The position numbers and the translations under genes were made by a program. Positions 23,776 through 32,348 of a DNA stretch of 64,000 nucleotides are shown piece after piece; the first letter of the stretch is position 1, and each line of letters starts with the position of its first letter. Source of the DNA: Prauserella_A sp040635515 (lineage in GTDB: Bacteria > Actinomycetota > Actinomycetes > Mycobacteriales > Pseudonocardiaceae); assembly GCA_040635515.1 (NCBI GenBank), contig JBEYHY010000001.1, forward strand, positions 868,001-932,000, given 5' to 3'. A model generated the notes under the pieces. It saw only the letters and a program-made list of their open reading frames with translations, was not told the origin of the DNA and did not search any database.

Positions 23776-24923
23776 GCCGCGACCTCGTCCTGCGCCGGGG
23801 TGGCGGTGCCGTCGGTGACCTCGGTGACCTCGTCGGGGAGTACGAGCACGGCGGCGGGGTCGATGTCGACGTGGGCGCGGGTGCCTCGGGCGAGGGTTCC
23901 GGTGCCGGCCGGGCAGACGGCGTCGAGTTGGGGTCCGTTGTCGATGGCGATCTGGTAGCGCACGGATGAGCCTTGGTAGACGCGGACCTCGACGGTGCCG
24001 GTGAGGGTGTTGGTGCCGTCGGGGTGGGTCGTGCGGGGTGGGTCGTTTTCGGCGCGGACGCGGATGTCCTCGGGGCGGATGGCGATGCTGGCGGCGCCGG
24101 GTGGGCCGGTGGCGGCGGAGTGGAGGGTGACGGGGTGGTCGGCGAGTTCGATCTTGTTGCCTGTCGCGCTTGCGGTGCTCGCGATGGTGAAGACGTTGGT
24201 GACGCCCATGAAGCGGGCGATGGAGGCGCTCGCGGGGGCGGCGTAGACGTCTTCGGGGGTGCCGAGCTGGGTGATGTGGCCCGCTTGCATGATGGCGATG
24301 CGGTCGGCGAGCGCGAGTGCCTCTTGCTGGTCGTGGGTGACGTAGAGGCTGGTGAGTCCGCGTTCCTGCTGGATGTGCCTGAGTTCGACGCGGAGGTCGT
24401 CGCGCAGTCGTGCGTCCAGGTTGGACAGTGGTTCGTCCAGTAGTAGCACGCTGGGTTCCATGGCCATGCTGCGGGCGAGCGCGACGCGTTGCATCTGGCC
24501 GCCGCTGAGCTGGCTTGCTCCGCGTTCGGCGAGGTGGCCGAGGCCGACGAGGCCGAGTACCTCCATGGCTTTGTCGCGGGCGGGGCCGCGTTTGACCTTT
24601 TTCATGCGTAGCGGGAAGGTGACGTTTTCGAGCACCGTTTTGTGTGGCCACACGGCGTAGGACTGGAAGACCATGCCGACGTTGCGTTTGAACGAGGGCA
24701 CGGAGCGGCCGGTGTCGTGGTCGAAGACCGTGGTGTCGCCGATGGCGATGCTGCCGCCCGTGGGTTCCTCAAGTCCGGCGATGCAGCGCATGGTGCTTGT
24801 CTTGCCGCAGCCGGACTGGCCGAGCAGGACGATGGACTCGCCGTCGTTGATGGTCAGGTCGAGTCCTTCGACAGCGGCGACACCGCCGTAGGCGAGGCTG
24901 AGGTTGGTGATGGTCACCTGCAT
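23772..24923 (-). CDS. ABC importer ATPase, FbpC/PotA-like
   Basis: 383 residues. Walker A LGQSGCGKTSTM, signature LSGGQMQRVALARSMA, Walker B VLLLDEPLSNLDARLRDDLR and the switch YVTHDQQEAL, followed by a TOBE-type regulatory C-terminus (about 240-370) that includes AIRPEDIRVRA. It energises the permease at 22012 and the binding protein at 20831. The gene starts 25 bases after the acyl-CoA synthetase stop, so it belongs to the catabolic operon. Confidence 0.93.
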   Translation of the reverse strand: MQVTITNLSLAYGGVAAVEGLDLTINDGESIVLLGQSGCGKTSTMRCIAGLEEPTGGSIAIGDTTVFDHDTGRSVPSFKRNVGMVFQSYAVWPHKTVLENVTFPLRMKKVKRGPARDKAMEVLGLVGLGHLAERGASQLSGGQMQRVALARSMAMEPSVLLLDEPLSNLDARLRDDLRVELRHIQQERGLTSLYVTHDQQEALALADRIAIMQAGHITQLGTPEDVYAAPASASIARFMGVTNVFTIASTASATGNKIELADHPVTLHSAATGPPGAASIAIRPEDIRVRAENDPPRTTHPDGTNTLTGTVEVRVYQGSSVRYQIAIDNGPQLDAVCPAGTGTLARGTRAHVDIDPAAVLVLPDEVTEVTDGTATPAQDEVAA

Positions 24924-24948
24924 GACGGTCTCCTTCCTGGGTTTTCTT

Positions 24949-27048
24949 CTAGCGGCCGGTGACCCGCACGAGGGCGTCGAGTGCGACGGCGCCGTTGCCG
25001 GGGGTGCCTACGGTGAGTGGGTTGATTTCGGCTTCGATGACGTCGGGGCGGTCGGTGGCGAGGTTGGATATGGCGACGATGGTGTCGGCGAGTGCGTCGA
25101 TGTCGCCCGTGTCGGCGCCGCGGAAGCCGGTGAGGGTGCCGAGGCCGCGGACGTCGGCGATCATGTCGTGTGCGGTGCCGATGTCGACGGGGGCCAGGCG
25201 CACGGTGGAGTCGGAGTACAGCTCGGCGTAGATGCCGCCTGCCGCCAGTAGCACGATGGGGCCCGCCGCGGGGCTGACGCGGTAGCCGACGAGGGCTTCG
25301 GCGATGCCGGGTTTGGCCATGGGCTGGACGAGTACTTTGCCGAGGGTGATGGTGGGGTCGTAGGCGGCGACGTTGGTGCTGATGCGGGTGATGGCGGTGC
25401 GGAGGCTTGCCGCGTCGGGGATGTCGAGTGCGACGGCGCCTGCTTCGGTTTTGTGGGGCAGGGCTTCGGAGAGGGCTTTGACGGCGACGGGGTAGTCGAA
25501 GGGCAGGTCGGGCTCTCTGGTGATTTCGCCTGTGCTGGTGATGTCGAGTACGACGGAGTCGACGGTGGTGATGCCCTGGTCGGCGAGTAGCCGTGCGGAT
25601 TCGGCTTCGTCGAGGATTCGGCTGGTTGCGGGTGTGGGTGTGCCGTGGAGGGTGTCGGCGCGCACGGTGGGTGGGGTGCGGCCGAGTGCTCCGGCGACGG
25701 CGTCGGCGCAGGCTTCTGGGGTGCGGAACGCCGCGACGCCCGCGTTGTCGAGCAGGCGGAGGGTGGGTAGTGCGTCGGGGAGCGCGAAGGCGGCGAGGGG
25801 GACTTGTCCTTCGGCGCATTCGGCGATGGCTTTGACGGCGAGTTCTGGGTTGGAGCGGGCCGAGGAGCCGATGACGAAGCACACGAGGTCGAATTCGCCG
25901 CTGTCCTGCATGATTTCGATGGCGGAGCGGACGAGTTCGTGTTTGGCGCCCGCGAGGGTGAGGTCGGCGATGAGGCTGGGGGCGACGGGGACGCCTGCTT
26001 CGGCAAAGCGGTCGAGGACGGTGGCGCTGGGGGCGACGACCTTGACGTCGCGGGTGGCGAGCTGGTCGACCATGATGGCCGCGCCGCCTCCGGTGGTGGT
26101 GATGACGCCGACGCGGGCGGGTTCCTTGCGGTGTGTCGCGGGAAGTTTCCGTAGGAGCGCGGGTGCTTCGATGAGTGCTTCGAGCTGGTCGACGCGGGCG
26201 AAGCCGCAGGCGCGGAAGAAGGCGTCGGATTCGCTGTCGGCTCCGGCAAGTGCGCCGGTGTGTGATACGGACAGTGCCGCTGCTTCTTCGGAGCGGCCGA
26301 GTTTGTAGACGACGACGGGTTTGCCTGCCTGGTGGGCTTTGTGGGCGAAGTCGGCGAGGTCGCCGGTGTGTTGCAGTGATTCCATGAACAGGGCGTATGC
26401 GCTGATGCCCGGGTCGTCGACGGTGGCGGCGCAGAGTGCGCCGATGGAGATGTCGGCTTCGCCGCCGACGGAGACGAGTCCGGCGAAGCCGATGCCGAGG
26501 GCTTTGCCTCTGCTGACGAGTGCGCCGATGATGCTTCCGGATTGGGATGCGACGAACAGGTCGCCTTGGAGGAGTTCTTCGTCGAAGGCGGCGTTGGCGG
26601 TGAGCAGCAGGTTGTTGCGGGGGTTGACGACGCCGAGGCTGCTGGGGCCGATGAGGCGGACGCCGCCCGCGCGTGCGGTGTCGCGGAGGCGCTGCTGGCG
26701 GCGGAGGCCTTCCGGGCCTTCTTCGCCGAAGCCGCTGGCGAGGATGGTGGCGACGGGGACGCCGAGCCGGGCGCATTCGTGGACGGCTTCGATGGCGGGT
26801 TCGGCGTTGGTGAGGATGTAGACGTGGTCGGGTACTTCGGGCAGGGCGGTGAGGCTGGGGTGGCAGCGTTCGCCGAGTACTTCGTCGCGGGCGGGGTTCA
26901 CCAGGTGGACGTTTCCCGCGTAGCCGGCTTTGCGGAGGAAGCGCTGGGGCCGGGAGGTGGTTTTCGCGGGGTCGCCGGACGCGCCGACGATGGCGACGCT
27001 GCGTGGGTGCAGGAGGCTGTCGGCGAAGGTGTGGTTGGTGTCAACCAT
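24949..27048 (-). CDS. NDP-forming acyl-CoA synthetase (acetate-CoA ligase family, fused subunits)
   Basis: 699 residues. A CoA-binding domain (LHPRSVAIVGASGDPAKTT, 13-31) is followed by succinyl-CoA-synthetase-like domains with the phospho-histidine His263 in SVSHTGALAGADS, and then an ATP-grasp domain from about residue 475 (DEAESARLLADQGITTVDSV; EINPLTVG at the end). It should form an acyl-CoA from a free acid, ATP (or GTP) and CoA. The usual GPNCLG segment reads GPSSLG (135-140), which may reflect a different substrate. It lies between the CaiB gene (55-base gap) and the ABC ATPase, and is the likely entry enzyme for the imported acid. Confidence 0.92.
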   Translation of the reverse strand: MVDTNHTFADSLLHPRSVAIVGASGDPAKTTSRPQRFLRKAGYAGNVHLVNPARDEVLGERCHPSLTALPEVPDHVYILTNAEPAIEAVHECARLGVPVATILASGFGEEGPEGLRRQQRLRDTARAGGVRLIGPSSLGVVNPRNNLLLTANAAFDEELLQGDLFVASQSGSIIGALVSRGKALGIGFAGLVSVGGEADISIGALCAATVDDPGISAYALFMESLQHTGDLADFAHKAHQAGKPVVVYKLGRSEEAAALSVSHTGALAGADSESDAFFRACGFARVDQLEALIEAPALLRKLPATHRKEPARVGVITTTGGGAAIMVDQLATRDVKVVAPSATVLDRFAEAGVPVAPSLIADLTLAGAKHELVRSAIEIMQDSGEFDLVCFVIGSSARSNPELAVKAIAECAEGQVPLAAFALPDALPTLRLLDNAGVAAFRTPEACADAVAGALGRTPPTVRADTLHGTPTPATSRILDEAESARLLADQGITTVDSVVLDITSTGEITREPDLPFDYPVAVKALSEALPHKTEAGAVALDIPDAASLRTAITRISTNVAAYDPTITLGKVLVQPMAKPGIAEALVGYRVSPAAGPIVLLAAGGIYAELYSDSTVRLAPVDIGTAHDMIADVRGLGTLTGFRGADTGDIDALADTIVAISNLATDRPDVIEAEINPLTVGTPGNGAVALDALVRVTGR

Positions 27049-27103
27049 GGTGGTTCCCTGTTTCCGTTCGTTCGGTGGGCTCGGTGCCTTCGGGGGTGGT
27101 GGC

Positions 27104-28327
27104 TCAGGGTGGGGTGCCGCCGGCGATGCCCTTGGCGATGAGCGCGGTGATGTCGGTGTCGCTGAGGCCGAGTACGCCGGAGAGGACGGTGGCTGTGTCG
27201 GCGCCGAGGACGGGTGCGGCGGGCGCGGGTTGTCCTGGGGTGTCGTCCCAGCGGATGGGTGAGCGGGCGGTGAGGACGGGACCGATGCCGGGCTGGTGGG
27301 TGTTGGTGACGATGGATTCTGCGGTGTGCTCGATGTCGAGGCCGGCGGCGAGTTCGCCGATGGTGTTGTAGGGGGCGTGGAGCGCGCCCGCGTTGTCGAG
27401 TGCCGCTGTTGCCTGGGACAGATCGTGGTCGGCGAACCAGCGTCCGAGGACGGAGGAGATGAGTTGCCGGTTGGCGTATCGTCCGTCCTCTGTGGACAGG
27501 TCGATGCGCATGCTCGTGGTGAGCGCGTCGAAGACGGCCTGGGTTCCGGTTGCCGTTTGCAGTGCCTGCCATTGGCGCGGGGTCATGGCCATGACCATCA
27601 CGTGGCGGCCGTCGCGGGTGGTGAGCACGTCGCCGTAGGTGCCGAAGACGAAGTTGCCGTCGCGTTCGCGGGGTGCGCCGAGCTGGGCTTCGGCGAGCCA
27701 GCCGAGGTCGGCGACGGAGGAGATGGCGACGTCTTCGAGCGCGATGCGCAGGTGGGCGCCTTGGCCGGTGCGCTGCCGCCGCCAGAGCGCGGCGAGTAGT
27801 GCGGTGGCGGCGTGGCTTCCGGTGACGAGGTCCCACGCGGGGAGGGTGTGGTTGACGGCTGTGGTGCTGGAGCCGGGGCCGGTGAGGTAGGGGATTCCGG
27901 TTGTGGCGTTGACGGTGTAGTCGAGGGCGGGGCTGCCGTCGCGGCGGCCTTGGACGGCGAGGTGGATGAGGTCGGGGCGTCGGGCGCGCAGGGTGTCGTC
28001 GGACAGCCAGCTTCGTCCTGCTTTGTTGTGCAGCAGCAGTCCGGATTCCGGTCCGGGTGCGGCGACCAGTTCCGCGAGCAGTTCTTTGCCTTCGGCGGTG
28101 GCGAGGTTGAGTTCGACGGAACGTTTGCCTTTGTTGAGTCCGGTCCAGTAGAGGCTGGTGCCCGACGGTGCGAGTGGCCAGCGGGTGACATCGGGCGCGC
28201 CGCCGATGGGGTCGACGCGGATGACGTCGGCGCCGAGCCTGGCCAGTCCCATGCCGCCGGAGGGGCCTGCGACGTAGCTGGCGCATTCGACGACGCGGAC
28301 TCCGTCGAGTGGGAGCGGTGCGGTCAC
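27104..28327 (-). CDS. CaiB/BaiF family III CoA transferase
   Basis: 407 residues from GTG 28327, which overlaps the upstream stop (GTGA). LDGVRVVECASYVAGPSGGMG opens the family III fold, followed by GADVIRVDP, LNKGKRSVELNL and the catalytic Asp (about 199) in RIALEDVAISS. Such enzymes move CoA between carboxylates without free intermediates, typically from succinyl-CoA or acetyl-CoA, or within one dicarboxylate molecule. Having both this and an NDP-forming ligase in one operon suggests two activation steps, or reuse of CoA from a later intermediate. Confidence 0.9.
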   Translation of the reverse strand: MTAPLPLDGVRVVECASYVAGPSGGMGLARLGADVIRVDPIGGAPDVTRWPLAPSGTSLYWTGLNKGKRSVELNLATAEGKELLAELVAAPGPESGLLLHNKAGRSWLSDDTLRARRPDLIHLAVQGRRDGSPALDYTVNATTGIPYLTGPGSSTTAVNHTLPAWDLVTGSHAATALLAALWRRQRTGQGAHLRIALEDVAISSVADLGWLAEAQLGAPRERDGNFVFGTYGDVLTTRDGRHVMVMAMTPRQWQALQTATGTQAVFDALTTSMRIDLSTEDGRYANRQLISSVLGRWFADHDLSQATAALDNAGALHAPYNTIGELAAGLDIEHTAESIVTNTHQPGIGPVLTARSPIRWDDTPGQPAPAAPVLGADTATVLSGVLGLSDTDITALIAKGIAGGTPP

Positions 28328-29706
28328 GGTGTTGTTCCCGTGCGCAGGAGGGTGTCGGCGGTGTCGAGGAAGTGGAGGTCGCGGAAGGCCCATACCGCCG
28401 AGGCGAGTTCACCTGCCGCGGCGGCTCCGAGGATCGGGTCGATGAGGCCGTGGAACTTGGTGGTGAGCGATTCGTCGGTCATGGGGTTGGCCGGTTCGCC
28501 GTAGGGCTGTTCGACGGTGGAGCTCACCGTGCGGCCGTCGCGCAGGGTCAGGGTGAGGGTCGCGGGCCGGGCTTTGGGGTAGGCGGCCTGAGCGATGTCG
28601 TCGGTGTGGACGGTCACGGCGCTGGTCAGCCTGCGGATGTCGGCCTCGGCGCGGGTGTCGTCGCCGAACTCGGTGAGGGTGACCTTGCCCCGCGACAGGG
28701 CGACGGCGACGGCGTAGGGGATGCTCATCTGTGCGTCCAGGAAGCTGTCGGCCTCGGTGTGGGCGTGGTGGGTGGCGACGGTGTAGGTGCCGACGGCCGC
28801 GGAGGCGACGTCGTGGGTGGTGAGCCCGTGCCGCTCGCGGAGGGCGAGTGCCGCATCGATGGGGCCGTGCAGGTGGCGGCAGCTCGGGTAGGGCTTGACG
28901 TAGGTGTCGAGCAGGATCCACCGCTGCCCGAGGCCGGAGGTGACGGTGGCGGGGTCCCATTCGTCGCGGGCGAACGCGGCGAAGTAGCCGTGTCCGCCTT
29001 CGAGCACGGTGCGCGGTCCGGTGACGCCGCCCGCGGCCAGTTGTGCGCTGGCGATGCCGTCGCGGGCGGCCTTGCCGGGATGCACCCGCTTGACTTCGGC
29101 GGACTGGCCGAGGAATTCGAAGAGCCCGCCCGCGTGTGAGCCCGCGATGCCGAGCGCGTCGCTGGTCCGGCCGGTGTCGTTGCCCAGTAGTGCGCTGACT
29201 CCGGCCGCGGCTGCCATGACTCCGGCGAGCGGAGTGTTGTGGAAGTGGTTGCGCCAGGTCGAAGGGTGGCCCGCGGCGGCGATCCTGCACGTCAGCTCCA
29301 GCGCGATGGCCGAGGCGGTGAGTGTCCGTTGTGGATCGCTGCCGTGTTCTTGTGCGGCGGCGAGTACGGCGGGCAGGGCCACGGCGCTGGGGTGCACGCT
29401 TCCCGGGGTGTAGCCGTCGTCGACTTCGAGTCCGTGTGCGCTGGTGCCGTTGACGAGCGCGGCGCCGAGCGCCGAGAGCCTGCCCGCGCCGATGCCGGTG
29501 GCGCCGGTTCCGGTCGTGCCGTAGGACGCGGCGGCGTGGGCGGCGACGGCGCGGGAGACGGGGGTGGTCGCTCCGGCGACGACTCCGGCGAGGTGGTCGA
29601 GTACGAGTCGTTTGACGTGGTGTTCCACCTCGGGCGGCAGTGCCAGGGTGCTCTGCCTGGCGACCCAGGCGGCGACGGTGCCGGTGAGTCCGGTCGTGTC
29701 GCTCAT
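28324..29706 (-). CDS. MmgE/PrpD-family protein (copy 1)
   Basis: 460 residues. Family landmarks: VLDHLAGVVAGATTPVSRAV, GLEVDDGYTPGSVHPSAVALPA (the HPS block), SHAGGLFEFLGQSAEVKRVHPGKAA, and the active-site-like KPYPSCRHLHGPIDA. Members include 2-methylcitrate dehydratase (PrpD) and cis-aconitate decarboxylase; many catabolic-island members have unknown reactions. Overlaps on both sides (ATGA with the dehydrogenase, GTGA with CaiB) show tight coupling. It is distant from the other copy at 30907 but has the same motif order. Confidence 0.9.
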   Translation of the reverse strand: MSDTTGLTGTVAAWVARQSTLALPPEVEHHVKRLVLDHLAGVVAGATTPVSRAVAAHAAASYGTTGTGATGIGAGRLSALGAALVNGTSAHGLEVDDGYTPGSVHPSAVALPAVLAAAQEHGSDPQRTLTASAIALELTCRIAAAGHPSTWRNHFHNTPLAGVMAAAAGVSALLGNDTGRTSDALGIAGSHAGGLFEFLGQSAEVKRVHPGKAARDGIASAQLAAGGVTGPRTVLEGGHGYFAAFARDEWDPATVTSGLGQRWILLDTYVKPYPSCRHLHGPIDAALALRERHGLTTHDVASAAVGTYTVATHHAHTEADSFLDAQMSIPYAVAVALSRGKVTLTEFGDDTRAEADIRRLTSAVTVHTDDIAQAAYPKARPATLTLTLRDGRTVSSTVEQPYGEPANPMTDESLTTKFHGLIDPILGAAAAGELASAVWAFRDLHFLDTADTLLRTGTTP

Positions 29707-30866
29707 CGGGCGGCCCCCGTAACCTCCGTGGCGGGGCGCTGGCTGAACTTCTGGCCGAGGACGTTCTGCGCGATGGTGTTGCGCAGAACCTCGACCGAGC
29801 CGCCCGCGATCATCCAGCCACGCGTCCTGCGCACGATGTATTCGAGCGGGAACTCGGTGGAGTAACCGCTGGCTCCGAACATCTGCAGTGCGTCGTTGGC
29901 GACCTTGAACGCGGTTTCGTTGGCGTGCAGCTTGGCGATGGCCGCCTCGGTGGGGTCGGGGACTCCGGTGTCCGCATTGGACACCGCGCGCATGAGCAAC
30001 ATCTTGGCCGCGTCGAGCTGGACGCGCATGTCGGCGAATTTCCATTGCAGGCCCTGGAATTCGGAGAGGGTCCGGCCGAACGCCTTGCGGGTCTTGACGT
30101 GTTCCACGGCTCGTTCGTACGCCGATTCGGCCAGCGCCAATGCCCGGGAGGCGTTGCCCATGCGTTCGACGCCGAACACCGACAGCATCTTCTTGATGGC
30201 TCCGGAGTCGGCGAGTACGTAGTCCTTGGGCACGCGGGCGTTGTCGAAGTAGAGCTGGCAGTGCCGCTCGCCGGACATGTAGGTTTCGGTTTTGCCTCTG
30301 GAGAAGCCGGGTGCGTCGACGGGGACGACGACGGCGCCGATGTCACGGCTGCGGGGCCCGAATCGGCACCAAACAACGGAATGGGTGATGTCGGGGCCGT
30401 GGGAGTTCCAGCATTTCTGCCCGTTGAGTACGACCTCGTCGCCGTCGTAGGCGGCGGTGGTGGTGAGGTCGGTGAGCGCGGTACCGGCTTCCGGTTCGCT
30501 CATGCCCGCGCTGACCAGACCTTCGCCGCGCAACAGCGGGGTGAGGACCTCGTCGCGGACGCGTTGTGAGCCGAAGTGGGCGATCTGCCGGATGGCGCCG
30601 AAGTTGGCGGCCTGGAAGGCGTCGGCACTGTGCGGGCAGACCTTGCTGATGGTCATCATGACGAGCACGGCGTCGAGCAGTCCCGCGCCTTGGCCGCCTG
30701 CTTCGACGGGCAGGGTCAGTCCGGTGAGTTCGTTGGTGGCGAGGGTCTTCAAGCTGTCCCAGGCGAAGCCGTCCCTCGTGAAGGCGCGGGCGGCGAACTC
30801 GCGCCGGGCGAGTGTGCCGACGGAGTCGACGAGGGCCTTTTGTTCGTCGGTGAGCTGGAAGTCCAT
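29703..30866 (-). CDS. Acyl-CoA dehydrogenase of the catabolic operon
   Basis: 387 residues from ATG 30866 (AAGGAG and GGAGAT upstream). MDFQLTDEQKALVDSV, SAGMSEPEAGTALTDL, KCWNSHG, GVERMGNASRALALA and TRKAFGRTLSEFQGLQWKFADM identify the family. At the C-terminal position where many members carry the catalytic Glu (EGTxEIxR), this protein reads AGGSVEVLRN, so the base must lie elsewhere, as in family members using the other Glu position. It differs clearly from the dehydrogenase at 19543, so the island encodes two non-redundant enzymes. Confidence 0.92.
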   Translation of the reverse strand: MDFQLTDEQKALVDSVGTLARREFAARAFTRDGFAWDSLKTLATNELTGLTLPVEAGGQGAGLLDAVLVMMTISKVCPHSADAFQAANFGAIRQIAHFGSQRVRDEVLTPLLRGEGLVSAGMSEPEAGTALTDLTTTAAYDGDEVVLNGQKCWNSHGPDITHSVVWCRFGPRSRDIGAVVVPVDAPGFSRGKTETYMSGERHCQLYFDNARVPKDYVLADSGAIKKMLSVFGVERMGNASRALALAESAYERAVEHVKTRKAFGRTLSEFQGLQWKFADMRVQLDAAKMLLMRAVSNADTGVPDPTEAAIAKLHANETAFKVANDALQMFGASGYSTEFPLEYIVRRTRGWMIAGGSVEVLRNTIAQNVLGQKFSQRPATEVTGAAR

Positions 30867-30906
30867 ATCTCCACTTCTCCTTGCGGGGTAGGAATGTTCG
30901 GGCTGG

Positions 30907-32250
30907 TCAGCGGCCGAGCGCGGCGATCGAGGTGGCGACCTCGGCCGAGGTGAGTTCGGCGAACCGGCTGGTGAGGGTGTCGATAGCCGAGACGACCACG
31001 GCGGGGTCGTGGCCGCCGACGGTGGCGCAGGCGGCGGTTTTCGCGGCGAGTGCGTCGTCACCAAGGGGGTGAAGCGGTGATCCGGTCATGGGGGCGGTCG
31101 CCGAGGACACGGCGCCGCCGGTGGTGTGCACGTGCACGGTCGCCGGTGCCATCGTGGCCGTCGACCGCTGGTCCTGGTGCACGGTGACCAGTGCGACGGC
31201 TTGCTCGATTCGTTCGTCGAGCAGGTCGGGGCCCGCGATCGTGGTGAGGTCGACCTTTCCGGTGACCAGTTGTGCCGCGACAAGCCACGGGATGGAGAAC
31301 TGGGCGTCGATGACGGGGCGGCCCCTGCGTTCGAAGGGCCGGGACACGAGCGCGTAGGCGGCGCCTTCGGGTACGTGCACGGTGATCGAGGAGACCGTGC
31401 CGGGGGAGAGGCCGGCCAGCGCACGCGCGGCGGCGGTGATGGCGGCGTGGGTGTAGCGGCAGGCGGGGTAGGGCTTGAGGGACAGCCGTGCACCCTCCCA
31501 GCCCGGTTCGCGCAGCGTCGTCGCCGCGCCGGGGCCGACTGCTGCGAGCAGGCCGTATTCGCCGTCGGCCCAGCCTGCGGGGCCTTCGATTCCCGAGTGC
31601 GCGAGGAACGCGGCGGTGAGTCCACTCTGGACGGCGAGGCCGGGCTGAAGGCGTTTGTTGACGGCACTGTCGGCGACGACCTGCCTGCTGTGCGGGGAGC
31701 CCGCGGCGGGAAGCGCGAGTGCCATGGCGTTGCCGATGCCTTCGGCGCCGAGGCCCATCGTGCGGGCCGCGGCCGCCGCGGCCGCGACGGAGCCGAGCCC
31801 CGCTGTACGCACCATGCCCGGTTGCGGGCCGATCGCCAGCGACAGCCGTGCGAGTACCTGGATGCCCGCGATGAGGCCGTCGAGAATGTCGCTTCCGGCG
31901 CGCCGGGTGTGAATTCCGGCAGCCAGAGCGGCGGGAAGGGCCACGGCCATGGTGTGGACGACGGCGTCGTCGTGGGTGTCGTCGAAGTCCCAGGCGTGGA
32001 TGAGCGCCGAGCAGGCGAGTGCCGCTTGGGCAGGGGGAAGGCGCAATCCGGTCCAGGGGACGGGAACGGAGCCGGAACCTTGGTCGCGCATCGCGTGGAG
32101 GCTCTGCCGGATGCCGGTGGCGGCGGTGCCCGCCGAGGCGATCCCGAGCGCGTCACGCAGCAGCAGGATGCCGGTTTCCCGTTCGGTGGGGGAGAGACCT
32201 GCCCAGCTCATGCCCGCCAGTTCGGCAGGCCACTTCGTCGTGGTTTCCAT
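30907..32250 (-). CDS. MmgE/PrpD-family protein (copy 2), first gene of the leftward operon
   Basis: 447 residues. DALGIASAGTAATGIRQSL, HAWDFDDTHDDAVVHTMAVA (this copy has DDTHDD where copy 1 has VDDGYTPG), GSPHSRQVVADSAVNKRLQPG and LKPYPACRYTHAAI correspond to the family core. The probable lid and active-site residues therefore differ from copy 1, consistent with different substrates or a heteromeric pair. It starts 99 bases from the divergent 3-hydroxyacyl-CoA dehydrogenase and shares its promoter region; 40 bases separate it from the next gene. Confidence 0.88.
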   Translation of the reverse strand: METTTKWPAELAGMSWAGLSPTERETGILLLRDALGIASAGTAATGIRQSLHAMRDQGSGSVPVPWTGLRLPPAQAALACSALIHAWDFDDTHDDAVVHTMAVALPAALAAGIHTRRAGSDILDGLIAGIQVLARLSLAIGPQPGMVRTAGLGSVAAAAAAARTMGLGAEGIGNAMALALPAAGSPHSRQVVADSAVNKRLQPGLAVQSGLTAAFLAHSGIEGPAGWADGEYGLLAAVGPGAATTLREPGWEGARLSLKPYPACRYTHAAITAAARALAGLSPGTVSSITVHVPEGAAYALVSRPFERRGRPVIDAQFSIPWLVAAQLVTGKVDLTTIAGPDLLDERIEQAVALVTVHQDQRSTATMAPATVHVHTTGGAVSSATAPMTGSPLHPLGDDALAAKTAACATVGGHDPAVVVSAIDTLTSRFAELTSAEVATSIAALGR

Positions 32251-32305
32251 GGGGCTCCCAGGTTTTGATGGTCGATGTCACTAATCGACTACGGGGAAGG
32301 TACAT

Positions 32306-32317
32306 ACTCTATAGAGT
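32306..32317. promoter_or_regulatory. Perfect 12-bp palindrome ACTCTATAGAGT in the divergent promoter
   Basis: It sits between the starts of the leftward operon (32250) and the rightward genes (32349). A 10/12 match recurs at 35782-35793 in the other divergent promoter of the island. It may be the operator of the GntR protein, or a shared symmetric -10 element (TATAGA reads on both strands), or both. Confidence 0.65.
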
Positions 32318-32318
32318 G

Positions 32319-32328
32319 TTGTCTACAA
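32319..32328. promoter_or_regulatory. TTGT-CT-ACAA motif, possible FCD/GntR half-sites
   Basis: Four-base arms TTGT and ACAA, next to the larger palindrome and 20 bases before the ATG at 32349. The shape is like sites bound by FadR-type GntR proteins, such as the one encoded at 34109. There is no equivalent in the gap at 35775-35800. Confidence 0.35.
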
Positions 32329-32348
32329 GAAATTGAGGAGTTGATTTG

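Noticed and set aside
24914..26776. Second long open frame (about 620 codons) overlapping the acyl-CoA synthetase
   Set aside because: Its product is almost only Arg, Pro and His with no domain; a frame shadow due to extreme GC at third positions of the real gene.
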